From NCBI RefSeq assembly GCF_024296925.1, contig NZ_CP101125.1, forward strand, positions 5,830,501 to 5,894,500: a stretch of 64,000 bases of DNA. The letters run 5' to 3'. Positions 1 through 7,631 of this stretch are shown in pieces. Origin of the DNA: Pseudomonas nunensis (GTDB lineage: Bacteria; Pseudomonadota; Gammaproteobacteria; Pseudomonadales; Pseudomonadaceae). Made by a program: the position numbers and the translations under genes. Every line of letters starts with the position of its first letter. Position 1 is the first letter of the stretch. Below the pieces are notes generated by a model. It was not told where the DNA came from and searched no databases. It saw only the letters and a program-made list of their open reading frames with translations.

Positions 1-292
1 TGACAATACGAAGGAATGGACGTGCTTCATGATGACTACTCCCGGGCTCCTCAGAACCCATTCGCTACTCCCCTTAGATTTCAGGCGGGATGCTCAAGTT
101 TTAGATTGATTGGGACTTGGGGTCACTGCGAATGGGACTACACGGTGTATTCCGAATGCCTCCAGCGACGTCGGCCTGATCCCGCGAAACGAATCTGGAA
201 TTTCCTTCCGATCTATCAGCCGCGCCCGGCATCGCTGACCAATGTGTCGTTGGCATTCTTTTCCGTCAGTTCATCCAGCTGCGGAAGACTTC
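1..292. other. Left-edge stretch without a convincing gene
   Basis: No reading frame here looks like a protein. The open frame that begins at 16 continues out of frame into the nuclease gene and has no recognisable composition or motif. The last bases, GGAAG at about 282-286, form the ribosome binding site of the next gene. The stretch may hold that gene's promoter, but I see no clear -35/-10 pair. Confidence 0.5.
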
Positions 293-1351
293 ATGAGCAA
301 CCTCAAACCCGAAGACACTCAAGACCCACATCTCGCCTCGCTGCTTGGCAACCTTGGCGAGCTGATTCGGCAGACGCGCCAGAAAGTGTTGAGAGCAGTC
401 GATACGGCTCAGGTGCAAACCTGTTGGCAGATTGGACGGCATATTGTGGAGTTCGAGCAGGAAGGGGCTCGGCGGGCGGTGTATGGCAAGCAGTTGTTGT
501 TGACGCTTTCACAGAGTTTGACAGCTGAATTCGGAAAGGGCTTTGACGAGACCAATTTGCGGAAAATGCGTCTGTTTTATCAGACGTTTCCAATTCGAGA
601 CGCACTGCGTCTCGAATTGAGCTGGACCCACTATCGCCGGCTGCTGCGAGTCGACAGTGACAGCGCCCGCCAGTGGTATATGGACGAAGCCGCCAACCAG
701 AACTGGTCAAGCCGCGCCCTGGAACGCCAGATCAACACCCTCTACTACGAGCGCCTGCTGATGAGTCGGGACAAGTCCGTCGTCATGGCCGAAGCCGCCA
801 CCAACATCCATGCGATGCTCGAAAGCCCTCGGGAATTCATCCGCGATCCCGTGATGCTGGAGTTTCTTGGCCTGCCCAATGCAGGACTGGTTCTGGAAAC
901 CGAACTCGAACAAGCACTCATCGAGCAACTCCAGGGCTTCCTGCTTGAGCTGGGCAAAGGCTTTGCCTTTGTCGCCCGCCAGCAACGCATAAGCACCGAA
1001 GGCAGAGACTTCTACATTGATCTGGTGTTCTACAACTACCTGCTCAAATGCTTTGTCATCTTCGATCTCAAGCGCGGTGAATTGACCCATCAGGATGTCG
1101 GGCAAATGGACATGTATGTCCGCATGTACGACGACCTCAAGCGCAGCGACGAAGACGGACCAACCGTCGGCATCATTCTTTGCGCGCAAAAAAACGAGTC
1201 AGTGGTGCGCTACTCGGTGTTACAGGGCAACGAACAACTGTTCGCCAGCAAGTACAAACTGGTGTTGCCGAGCGAGGAGGAATTGCGGGCAGAGCTGGAT
1301 CGAGAGCGGGCGGTAATTGCGGATCGGTTACTCAACCAGCAAACACAGTAG
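293..1351 (+). CDS. DUF1016 (YhcG-type) PD-(D/E)XK nuclease family protein
   Basis: The protein has 352 residues from the ATG at 293, which follows a GGAAG ribosome binding site; an upstream in-frame ATG at 242 has none. The N-terminal half, about residues 10-150, is the helical DUF1016_N domain with the typical segments WQIGRHIVEFEQ and LSWTHYRRLLRV. The C-terminal half carries the nuclease core: D243 in FYIDLVFYN, then D258 and K260 in FDLKRG, followed by HQDVGQMDMYV. The family belongs to the PD-(D/E)XK superfamily and is common in accessory and defence-linked loci, but its substrate is not established. It stands alone here with no restriction or modification partner. A perfect 29-base palindrome lies inside the gene at 591-619. 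Confidence 0.85.
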   Translation: MSNLKPEDTQDPHLASLLGNLGELIRQTRQKVLRAVDTAQVQTCWQIGRHIVEFEQEGARRAVYGKQLLLTLSQSLTAEFGKGFDETNLRKMRLFYQTFPIRDALRLELSWTHYRRLLRVDSDSARQWYMDEAANQNWSSRALERQINTLYYERLLMSRDKSVVMAEAATNIHAMLESPREFIRDPVMLEFLGLPNAGLVLETELEQALIEQLQGFLLELGKGFAFVARQQRISTEGRDFYIDLVFYNYLLKCFVIFDLKRGELTHQDVGQMDMYVRMYDDLKRSDEDGPTVGIILCAQKNESVVRYSVLQGNEQLFASKYKLVLPSEEELRAELDRERAVIADRLLNQQTQ

Positions 1352-1419
1352 CGGTGATGGATTGTTCATGAGCTGCGCGAAGACTATCGTTGGCAGCCAC
1401 CCGCAAAGGTTCGAAGTCG

Positions 1420-2394
1420 ATGAATTTGCAGGACACGCCCTCACCGGCATCCACTCAAATTGAGCTGTCACTGGCCACCTCCGCTTCCGGCGAACCGTTC
1501 AAAGAGCCCGCCGCAGACGGCTTCATCCTCGGCGGTTTCACCTGGAGGCACGCCCAACCGGACGCGAATCGCCCGGTGGTGATCATCAACGCCGCCACCT
1601 CGGTTCTTTGCCGCCACTACTCGCGCTTCGCCGACTACCTGTTCGCCAACGGCTTCGACGTCATCACCTACGACTACCGTGGCATCGGTGAATCGCGGCC
1701 GGCCTCTTTGAAAGGACTCGACGCCACATGGACCGACTGGGGCGCGCTGGACTTCGAAGCGATGCTCAAGCGCGCACAGCGGGATTTCCCCGGCCAGCCC
1801 ATCGACGTGGTCGGCCACAGCTTTGGCGGCTGTGCGGCGGGCCTGGGAGCCTCTGGGCACCTGATCCGGCACTTGGTGACCGTCGGTGCGCAATTCGCTT
1901 ACTGGTGCGACTACGCGCCGGCACATCGCTGGCGGATGTTCGGCAAGTGGCATCTGGTGATGCCGTTGGTGACAATGATCTGCGGCTACTTCCCCGGCAA
2001 ACGCCTCGGCTGGCTTGAAGACACGCCCGCCGGTGTCGTCCGCGATTGGAGTACGCCTACCGACCGCTACGAGAAGCGCCCCAGCGGCCGTGTGATCCAC
2101 GCAAAACACGGCCGGCTGCCGTTCGCCAACGTCAGCGCGAAAACCCTGGCCATCAGCATCAGCGACGATCCTTACGGCACCATCCCGGCCATCGAACGCC
2201 TGCTCGGCTACTTCACTGGCAGCACGACCACCCATCTGCGAATCGAGCCGAAAGACATCGGCGAAGAAGAAGTCGGACATTTCGCCTTTTTTCGTAGCCC
2301 ATACCAAGCCACACTATGGCCCATTGCATTGTCCTGGCTGCAAAACGGCGAACTGGCCCCCGATACCCCCGGGCGGCGAGTGCCCCGCAGCTGA
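1420..2394 (+). CDS. Alpha/beta hydrolase family protein
   Basis: This is a 324-residue protein from the ATG at 1420, with an AAAGGT ribosome binding site at 1405-1410; an upstream TTG at 1390 is less likely. It has the alpha/beta-hydrolase pattern: a central strand-loop with YDYRGIGES, then the nucleophile elbow GHSFGG with S134 as the predicted nucleophile. A C-terminal His near EEEVGHFAFF could complete the triad. No signal peptide is visible, so it should be cytoplasmic. The substrate is unknown; serine-aminopeptidase-like (S33) hydrolases are the closest class. It starts about 70 bases after the nuclease gene on the same strand, and a small gene follows after 37 bases, so the group may be co-transcribed. 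Confidence 0.8.
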   Translation: MNLQDTPSPASTQIELSLATSASGEPFKEPAADGFILGGFTWRHAQPDANRPVVIINAATSVLCRHYSRFADYLFANGFDVITYDYRGIGESRPASLKGLDATWTDWGALDFEAMLKRAQRDFPGQPIDVVGHSFGGCAAGLGASGHLIRHLVTVGAQFAYWCDYAPAHRWRMFGKWHLVMPLVTMICGYFPGKRLGWLEDTPAGVVRDWSTPTDRYEKRPSGRVIHAKHGRLPFANVSAKTLAISISDDPYGTIPAIERLLGYFTGSTTTHLRIEPKDIGEEEVGHFAFFRSPYQATLWPIALSWLQNGELAPDTPGRRVPRS

Positions 2395-2431
2395 GTGACC
2401 TGCCCTCTCAACGAAATACGGAACGACGCCC

Positions 2432-2848
2432 ATGGCCTCCGCCAACAAGCAGCAAAAACGCGCCACCCGCGCCAAAGCCAAGGCCAAGCAGAACCGCACC
2501 CAACGAGCTGCTGCGCCGGTCGAGCTGGACCCGAACGATGATCGCATCGACTTCGAATCGGTGGACCTGACCGAGCTGTTCAAGACCATGATCGACGCAG
2601 AAAAAATCAGCCAGCAAGCGATGTGCACGGCCTTCCTCGAAGACCCGTTGCTGACACTGGTTTACGAACAAGAAGGCGAAGAAGGCGCGATGGACTTCAT
2701 CCTCGCGGCCCTGATCGAGTATCGCCAGTGGTCCACCGAAGCGGACGAAGCCGCCGCACTGGCGTGGATCGAATCCCCGGCCTTCCAGGCTGACTACGTG
2801 GCGGCGTCCGACGCCATCGCGGCCCAAACACAACCGAAAGCGAACTGA
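2432..2848 (+). CDS. Hypothetical protein, first of a tandem paralogous pair
   Basis: A 138-residue protein of unknown function. The first 30 residues are very basic (NKQQKRATRAKAKAKQ), followed by an acidic helical body with LFKTMIDAEKISQQ, an EQEGEEGAMDFILAALIEYRQW stretch split by short turns, and a C-terminal AWIESPAFQADYVAA. There is no signal peptide or membrane segment. The next gene starts 6 bases after the stop and encodes a paralogue with the same plan: the same basic start, then LFSKMRDAE-like, DMLIDYRMW and AWLTDPQF segments. The pair therefore arose by tandem duplication. The basic head suggests RNA, DNA or ribosome contact, but that is only inference. Confidence 0.75.
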   Translation: MASANKQQKRATRAKAKAKQNRTQRAAAPVELDPNDDRIDFESVDLTELFKTMIDAEKISQQAMCTAFLEDPLLTLVYEQEGEEGAMDFILAALIEYRQWSTEADEAAALAWIESPAFQADYVAASDAIAAQTQPKAN

Positions 2849-2854
2849 GTTCCC

Positions 2855-3307
2855 ATGGCATCCCTGAACAAGCAACAGAAACGCGCCAAACGCGCCAAGA
2901 TCAAAGCCAAGCAAATCAACATTCATGGCCGTAAACCCGCCGCGCTGGATGATGACATGGACGAAATCGGCGAACCGATCCCGGAATACACCCTGGCGAT
3001 GTTCAGCAAAATGCGTGACGCCGAAGCCATCGGCCGCAACGACATGCTGCTGACCCTGCTGTCGGACCTCGCTGACATCATCAGCGATCATCCAGAACTG
3101 CTGGACATGGAAAATGCCGACAACGAAGCCATGGCCGCCACTCACCTGGCTGCCGACATGCTGATCGACTACCGCATGTGGGCCGACGGCATGGACCGCG
3201 ACACCGCGCAGGCCTGGCTGACCGATCCGCAGTTCATCACCGACTTCGGCACCGCGCTCGACAGCTATCGCGAGTCGCTGGATGCGCAGGAAGAAAAGGC
3301 TGAGTAA
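2855..3307 (+). CDS. Hypothetical protein, second of the tandem paralogous pair
   Basis: A 150-residue paralogue of the preceding gene, in an evident operon with it (6-base gap). It begins MASLNKQQKRAKRAKIKAKQ, has an acidic middle (DDDMDEIGEPIPE), and then shares the body pattern MFSKMRDAEAIGRNDML, AADMLIDYRMW and AQAWLTDPQFITDF. No known domain is recognised. A strong bidirectional terminator follows at 3329-3363, shared with the convergent gabP gene. The conserved spacing of the tryptophans and the aspartate-rich helix between the copies suggests that both are under selection rather than decaying. Confidence 0.75.
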   Translation: MASLNKQQKRAKRAKIKAKQINIHGRKPAALDDDMDEIGEPIPEYTLAMFSKMRDAEAIGRNDMLLTLLSDLADIISDHPELLDMENADNEAMAATHLAADMLIDYRMWADGMDRDTAQAWLTDPQFITDFGTALDSYRESLDAQEEKAE

Positions 3308-3328
3308 TCAGCCTTCGAGTAGAAACAA

Positions 3329-3363
3329 AAACGGCCGCTTGTCATCACTGACAGCGGCCGTTT
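3329..3363. terminator. Bidirectional terminator between the paralogue pair and gabP
   Basis: The arms AAACGGCCGC...GTCA and TGAC...GCGGCCGTTT pair around a TCAC loop with one bulged T. The stem is flanked by A-rich sequence on the left and TTT on the right, so it can stop transcription from both convergent genes. Confidence 0.8.
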
Positions 3364-3380
3364 GCATTACGCGGTGTGAA

Positions 3381-4772
3381 TCAGTTCAACACCACCGCTC
3401 CAACCTTTTGCAGCTTGCGACGACGAGCCACGAACAACCCGACGGCCACTACCAGCAAACTCAGGAACCCGGTCGCGAGGATTTCCACGCGGTGGGCTTC
3501 CTGGAACAGCATGATGGTCAGCGCCGCGACGATGAAGATGATCACCGCGTAGGTCAGGCCCGGGAACAGCCACATGCTGAAGGCGATTTTTTCGCCGCGT
3601 GCCATGCGCTGTTTGCGCATACGCAATTGCGAGATGGCGATCACCAGGTACACCAGCAGCGCGATGGCGCCGGAAGTAGCCAGCAGGAATTCGAACACGG
3701 CGGCCGGGGCCACATAGTTGGCGAATACTGCGACGAACGCTGCGCCAGTGGACAGGATCACAGCCCAGTACGGCGTGCCGCTTTTGTTGGTGCGTTGGGA
3801 AACGGCCGGCGCATCGCCGCGTTTGCCCAGGGAGAACATCATGCGCGAAGCGGTGTACAGCGCCGAGTTCAGGCAGCTGGTTACAGCAACCAAAACGACG
3901 ATGTCGACGATCAGCTTGGCATTCGGGATGCCCATGCGCTCAAGCACGGTCTGGTAGGAACCGACAGCGGCCAGGACCGGATCATTCCAAGGCACCAGGG
4001 CCACGACGATGAAGATCGACACGAGATAGAACAAGCCGATCCGCCAGATCACCGAGTTGGTGGCCTTGGAGATTTGCTGGCCGGGATTCTTCGATTCCGC
4101 GGCCGCGATGGTCACGATCTCGGTGCCCATGAAGGAGAACATGGTGGTCAGGATTGCGCCCAGTACAGCGCCCATGCCGTTTGGCAGGAAGCCTTGGGTG
4201 TCGAACAGGTGCGAAACGCCGCTGACCTGGCTGTTCGGCAGGAAGCCGAAAATCGCCATGATGCCGAGGCCAATGAAGCCAATGATCGCGATGACTTTGA
4301 CCAGGGCGAACCAGAATTCGAACTCACCGTAGTTCTTCACGCTGAACAGGTTGGTCACGGTCAGCAGTAACGTAATGACCAGGGTGAAGGCCCAGATCGC
4401 CACGTTCGGGAACCAGGCATGCAGGATCGTTGCGGCGGCGTTGGCTTCCAGCGGAATCACCAACACCCAGAACCACCAGTACAACCAGCCGATGGTGAAA
4501 CCGGCCCAGTGACCAATCGCGCGATCGGCGTATGTCGAAAAGGAACCTGTGTCCGGCGAGGCAACAGCCATTTCGCCGAGCATGCGCATGACCAATACAA
4601 CCAGAGCGCCTGCGGCGGCGTAGGCCAGCAGCACGGCTGGACCGGCAGCGGCAATGGCATGACCCGAGCCGACGAACAGCCCGGCGCCGATAACCCCGGC
4701 GATCGACAACATGGTCACATGACGCGGTTTGAGCCCCTGTTCGAGGCCATTAGAGCTTTGGGTACTGCTCAT
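3381..4772 (-). CDS. gabP: GABA permease of the APC amino-acid transporter superfamily
   Basis: A 463-residue integral membrane protein with about 12 hydrophobic segments, the usual length for this family. The start MSSTQSSN...GLKPRHVTMLSIAGVIGAGLF contains the APC signature (IGAGLFVGSG) in TM1, and LGEMAVASPDTGSFSTYADR after TM3 is typical of the AAT subfamily that takes up GABA, proline or aromatic amino acids. The closest match I recognise is GabP of Pseudomonas. It imports 4-aminobutyrate by proton symport across the inner membrane. The gene stands alone, is transcribed leftward and has a sigma-54-type promoter upstream. The ribosome binding site AAAGG lies before the ATG. Substrate choice within the family is inferred from similarity only. 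Confidence 0.85.
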   Translation of the reverse strand: MSSTQSSNGLEQGLKPRHVTMLSIAGVIGAGLFVGSGHAIAAAGPAVLLAYAAAGALVVLVMRMLGEMAVASPDTGSFSTYADRAIGHWAGFTIGWLYWWFWVLVIPLEANAAATILHAWFPNVAIWAFTLVITLLLTVTNLFSVKNYGEFEFWFALVKVIAIIGFIGLGIMAIFGFLPNSQVSGVSHLFDTQGFLPNGMGAVLGAILTTMFSFMGTEIVTIAAAESKNPGQQISKATNSVIWRIGLFYLVSIFIVVALVPWNDPVLAAVGSYQTVLERMGIPNAKLIVDIVVLVAVTSCLNSALYTASRMMFSLGKRGDAPAVSQRTNKSGTPYWAVILSTGAAFVAVFANYVAPAAVFEFLLATSGAIALLVYLVIAISQLRMRKQRMARGEKIAFSMWLFPGLTYAVIIFIVAALTIMLFQEAHRVEILATGFLSLLVVAVGLFVARRRKLQKVGAVVLN

Positions 4773-4865
4773 CGAAACTACCTTTGCAAAGAAAGCGATT
4801 CAGTCCACCGCGTCTGGCACTTCTCTCTCGTAAAAAGAATCCAACGGGGCGTTCCTTATTCTGCA

Positions 4866-4881
4866 CGCAATAATTGCGCCA
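4866..4881 (-). promoter_or_regulatory. Sigma-54 (-24/-12) promoter for gabP
   Basis: Read on the minus strand the sequence is TGGCGCAATTATTGCG. It has GG and GC separated by exactly 10 bases and matches the consensus TGGCAC-N5-TTGCW except for two positions. It lies about 95-110 bases before the gabP ATG. Nitrogen-related amino-acid transport genes are often RpoN-dependent in Pseudomonas, which fits. Confidence 0.55.
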
Positions 4882-4918
4882 AAATGTTACAGACTCCCCA
4901 GAACCGCGGCTTTCCGCC

Positions 4919-4932
4919 TGACCGAACGGTCA
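4919..4932. promoter_or_regulatory. Palindrome upstream of the gabP sigma-54 promoter
   Basis: TGACCG-AA-CGGTCA is a perfect inverted repeat centred about 45-50 bases upstream of the -24 element. The position suits an upstream activator site for an enhancer-binding protein. The binding protein is unknown. Confidence 0.35.
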
Positions 4933-5232
4933 TCGCAAGTCATTGAGATTAATGGCAATTCGCCAGAGCGTTACCCAGCGACCCACTTATAGAACGAACC
5001 AGCGCACCAGAAACACACTGAAAAAATGTGGGATGCACAATAAAAGTGCAGATCAGGAACGTTTGGCCGGTTAGCGCTTCCAACACCCCGCCAAAGCTGG
5101 CAACATCGCGCCTTTTTTTACGCGACACCCGCCGGGCAACTGGTTCAAACGGCTGTTCGGTTGATAGCAGCGCGACAGTCTGCTGTAGCGATGCGACAAC
5201 CTGCCACATGCCATCCGTTTACCGCCCGTAGC
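4933..5232. other. Non-coding stretch upstream of the ABC transporter operon
   Basis: This divergent region between gabP and the ABC operon holds short opposing open frames on both strands with no motif or ribosome binding site; I regard them as chance. No clear promoter was found. Confidence 0.4.
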
Positions 5233-5296
5233 GCTGTTGGCTGCCATTCGAACGCTATGCTAGCTTGGCCGCCTCGCCAGGAAGGCCGCCAACAGC
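5233..5296 (+). promoter_or_regulatory. Leader inverted repeat before the amino-acid ABC operon
   Basis: GCTGTTGGC at 5233-5241 is repeated as its exact reverse complement GCCAACAGC at 5288-5296, and inner G/C-rich segments (GGCCGCC and GGCCGCC near 5268 and 5284) give further pairing options. It ends 27 bases before the ATPase start. It could be an RNA leader structure or an operator. Confidence 0.35.
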
Positions 5297-5323
5297 AGGA
5301 GCGAAACACTATGAGGAACGCAC

Positions 5324-6097
5324 ATGGCTGAGGCCACGCCCGCGCTTGAAATCCGCAACTTGCACAAACGCTACGGACAGCTTGAGGTGCTCAAAGGCAT
5401 CTCGCTGACCGCCCGCGACGGCGACGTGATCTCGATCCTGGGTTCCTCCGGTTCCGGCAAGTCCACGTTCCTGCGTTGCATCAACCTGCTGGAAAACCCG
5501 CACCAGGGCCAGATCCTGGTAGCCGGCGAAGAACTCAAGCTCAAAGCCGCGAAGAACGGTGAACTGGTTGCCGCCGATGGCAAACAGATCAATCGCCTGC
5601 GCAGCGAGATCGGTTTTGTGTTTCAAAACTTTAATCTCTGGCCGCACATGAGCGTGCTCGACAACATCATCGAAGCCCCGCGCCGCGTGCTCGGCCAGAG
5701 CAAAGCCGAAGCCATCGAAGTCGCCGAAGCCCTGCTGGCCAAGGTCGGCATCGCCGACAAGCGACACGCCTACCCGGCGCAATTGTCCGGCGGCCAGCAA
5801 CAACGCGCGGCGATTGCCCGCACGCTGGCGATGCAGCCCAAGGTGATCCTGTTCGACGAGCCCACCTCCGCCCTTGACCCGGAAATGGTCCAGGAAGTAC
5901 TTAATGTCATCCGCGCCCTGGCCGAAGAAGGCCGCACCATGTTGCTCGTCACCCACGAAATGGGCTTTGCTCGTCAGGTGTCCAGCGAAGTGGTGTTCCT
6001 CCACCAGGGTCTGGTAGAAGAACAAGGATCGCCGCAGCAGGTGTTCGACAACCCGCTTTCGGCACGCTGCAAACAATTCATGTCCAGCAACCGCTAA
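5324..6097 (+). CDS. Amino-acid ABC transporter ATP-binding protein (HisP/GlnQ type)
   Basis: The protein has 257 residues, full length for the polar amino-acid uptake family. It carries Walker A GSSGSGKST (K46), the Q-loop VFQNFNLWPHMSVLDN, the signature LSGGQQQR, Walker B VILFDEPTSALDPE and the switch His in LLVTHEMGF. A short insert near residues 70-90 (KAAKNGELVAADGKQ) is typical of HisP. It powers import by the two permeases encoded downstream. The start is set by GAGGA just before the ATG. The operon order is ATPase, binding protein, permease, permease, the same as PA5152-PA5155 of P. aeruginosa as I remember it. The substrate is probably histidine and/or arginine, ornithine or lysine, by family only. 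Confidence 0.88.
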   Translation: MAEATPALEIRNLHKRYGQLEVLKGISLTARDGDVISILGSSGSGKSTFLRCINLLENPHQGQILVAGEELKLKAAKNGELVAADGKQINRLRSEIGFVFQNFNLWPHMSVLDNIIEAPRRVLGQSKAEAIEVAEALLAKVGIADKRHAYPAQLSGGQQQRAAIARTLAMQPKVILFDEPTSALDPEMVQEVLNVIRALAEEGRTMLLVTHEMGFARQVSSEVVFLHQGLVEEQGSPQQVFDNPLSARCKQFMSSNR

Positions 6098-6110
6098 CGG
6101 AGCTACCCGC

Positions 6111-6857
6111 ATGCAGAACTACAAAAGAATCTTCCTGGCGGCTGCCGTCACCCTGGCCTTCAGCGCCGGTGCCGTCGCCGAGACCTTGAAGATGGGCATC
6201 GAAGCGGCTTACCCGCCGTTCAACAACAAAGATGCCAGTGGCAATGTCGTCGGCTTCGACAAAGAAATCGGCGACGCCCTGTGCGCCAAGATGAAAGTCG
6301 ACTGCACCGTGGTCACGTCCGACTGGGACGGCATCATTCCGGCCCTGAACGCCAAGAAGTTCGACTTCCTGATCTCCTCGATGTCGATCACCGACGAGCG
6401 CAAGCAAGCGGTGGACTTCACCGACCCGTACTACTCCAACAAGCTGCAATTCATCGCCAAGAAAGACGTCGACTTCAAAACCGACAAGGCTTCCCTGCAA
6501 GGCAAAGTGATCGGCGCACAACGTGCGACCCTCGCCGGCACCTGGATGGAAGACAACATGGAAGGCGTTGAAGTCAAACTCTACGACACCCAGGAAAACG
6601 CCTACCTCGACCTCACTTCCGGTCGTCTGGACGGCATCCTGGCCGACAAGTACGTCAACTACGAGTGGCTGAAAAGCGACGCCGGCCGCCCTTACGAATT
6701 CAAAGGCGACCCAGTGGAAGAAAGCGACAAAATCGGTATCGCTGTGCGAAAAGGCGACACTCTGCGCGCGAAGCTGAACCTCGCCCTGAAAGAAATCGTT
6801 GAAGACGGCACCTACAAAAAAATCAACGACAAGTACTTCCCGTTCAGCATCTATTGA
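6111..6857 (+). CDS. Periplasmic amino-acid-binding protein of the ABC transporter
   Basis: A 248-residue family 3 solute-binding protein. A signal peptide of about 22 residues ends in GAVAE. The mature chain starts with LKMGIEAAYPPFNNKDASG, the standard first strand and ligand loop, and continues with VVGFDKEIGDALC, SDWDGIIPALNAKKFD, MSITDERKQAVDFTDPYY and DLTSGRLDGILADK. These are the lobe and hinge segments of lysine/arginine/ornithine- and histidine-binding proteins. It delivers substrate to the permease pair in the inner membrane. The gene follows the ATPase by 13 bases. An RNA hairpin just after the stop (6873-6898) could protect its message and keep it more abundant than the permeases. 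Confidence 0.88.
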   Translation: MQNYKRIFLAAAVTLAFSAGAVAETLKMGIEAAYPPFNNKDASGNVVGFDKEIGDALCAKMKVDCTVVTSDWDGIIPALNAKKFDFLISSMSITDERKQAVDFTDPYYSNKLQFIAKKDVDFKTDKASLQGKVIGAQRATLAGTWMEDNMEGVEVKLYDTQENAYLDLTSGRLDGILADKYVNYEWLKSDAGRPYEFKGDPVEESDKIGIAVRKGDTLRAKLNLALKEIVEDGTYKKINDKYFPFSIY

Positions 6858-6872
6858 TTCTGACCTGCCTGA

Positions 6873-6898
6873 CCGGCGCCGTTCGCTGACGGCGCCAG
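6873..6898 (+). promoter_or_regulatory. Intra-operon hairpin between binding protein and permease genes
   Basis: GGCGCCGT and ACGGCGCC pair around a TCGCTG loop with no T-run after them. Such hairpins downstream of binding-protein genes often stabilise the upstream message or partly attenuate the permease genes. Confidence 0.5.
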
Positions 6899-6935
6899 TC
6901 TTTGGCATTGCCTGCCGCGATTTGAAAAGAAATCC

Positions 6936-7631
6936 ATGATTATCGACCTCTACGGATTCGGCCCGGCGCTCGCCGCTGGCGCGCTGATGACTGTGAAACT
7001 GGCACTCTCGGCCCTGTGCCTGGGGCTGGTGCTCGGTCTGCTCGGCGCCTTGGCCAAGACATCTCCGCACAAGCCGTTGCAATGGCTGGGCGGCACTTAT
7101 TCGACATTGGTTCGCGGCATCCCGGAATTGCTCTGGGTACTGTTGATCTACTTCGGCACCGTCAATCTGATGCGTGCCCTGGGCGAGTTTTTCGGCAATC
7201 CAGACCTCGAACTCAATGCCTTCGCCGCTGGCGTGATCGCGCTGGGCCTGTGCTTCGGCGCCTACGCCACGGAAGTGTTTCGCGGTGCGATTCTGGCGAT
7301 TCCCAAAGGTCACCGTGAAGCCGGCGTGGCCCTGGGCCTGTCGAAATTCCGCATCTTCACCCGATTGATCATGCCGCAGATGTGGCGCATCGCCCTGCCG
7401 GGCCTGGGCAACCTGTTCATGATCCTGATGAAAGACACCGCGCTGGTGTCGGTGATCGGCCTGGAAGAAATTATGCGTCACGCGCAAATCGGCGTGACCG
7501 TGTCCAAGCAGCCGTTCACCTTCTTTATGGTCGCGGCGTTCATGTACCTGGGCCTGACCATCCTGGCCATGACCGGTATGTACTTTCTGGAACGACGCGC
7601 CGCTCGCGGCTTCGCGAGGAGCAGCCAATGA
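6936..7631 (+). CDS. Amino-acid ABC transporter permease (HisQ type)
   Basis: A 231-residue inner-membrane protein with about five hydrophobic segments. The EAA loop is GAILAIPKGHREAGVALGLSKFRIF (split by its glycines), the docking site for the ATPase. The N-terminal part VKLALSALCLGLVLGLLGAL and the RGIPELLWVLLIYFG segment are typical of HisQ-like permeases. It pairs with the product of the next gene, whose ATG overlaps this stop codon (ATGA), indicating translational coupling. The ribosome binding site is the AAGAAA before the ATG at 6936. Confidence 0.87.
   Translation: MIIDLYGFGPALAAGALMTVKLALSALCLGLVLGLLGALAKTSPHKPLQWLGGTYSTLVRGIPELLWVLLIYFGTVNLMRALGEFFGNPDLELNAFAAGVIALGLCFGAYATEVFRGAILAIPKGHREAGVALGLSKFRIFTRLIMPQMWRIALPGLGNLFMILMKDTALVSVIGLEEIMRHAQIGVTVSKQPFTFFMVAAFMYLGLTILAMTGMYFLERRAARGFARSSQ

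Noticed and set aside
16..528. 170-residue open frame at the left edge
   Set aside because: It overlaps the nuclease gene out of frame and has low-complexity, G/C-driven composition.
4949..5231. Opposing open frames in the gabP-ABC intergenic region
   Set aside because: Chance frames in G/C-rich DNA; neither has a motif or a good ribosome binding site.
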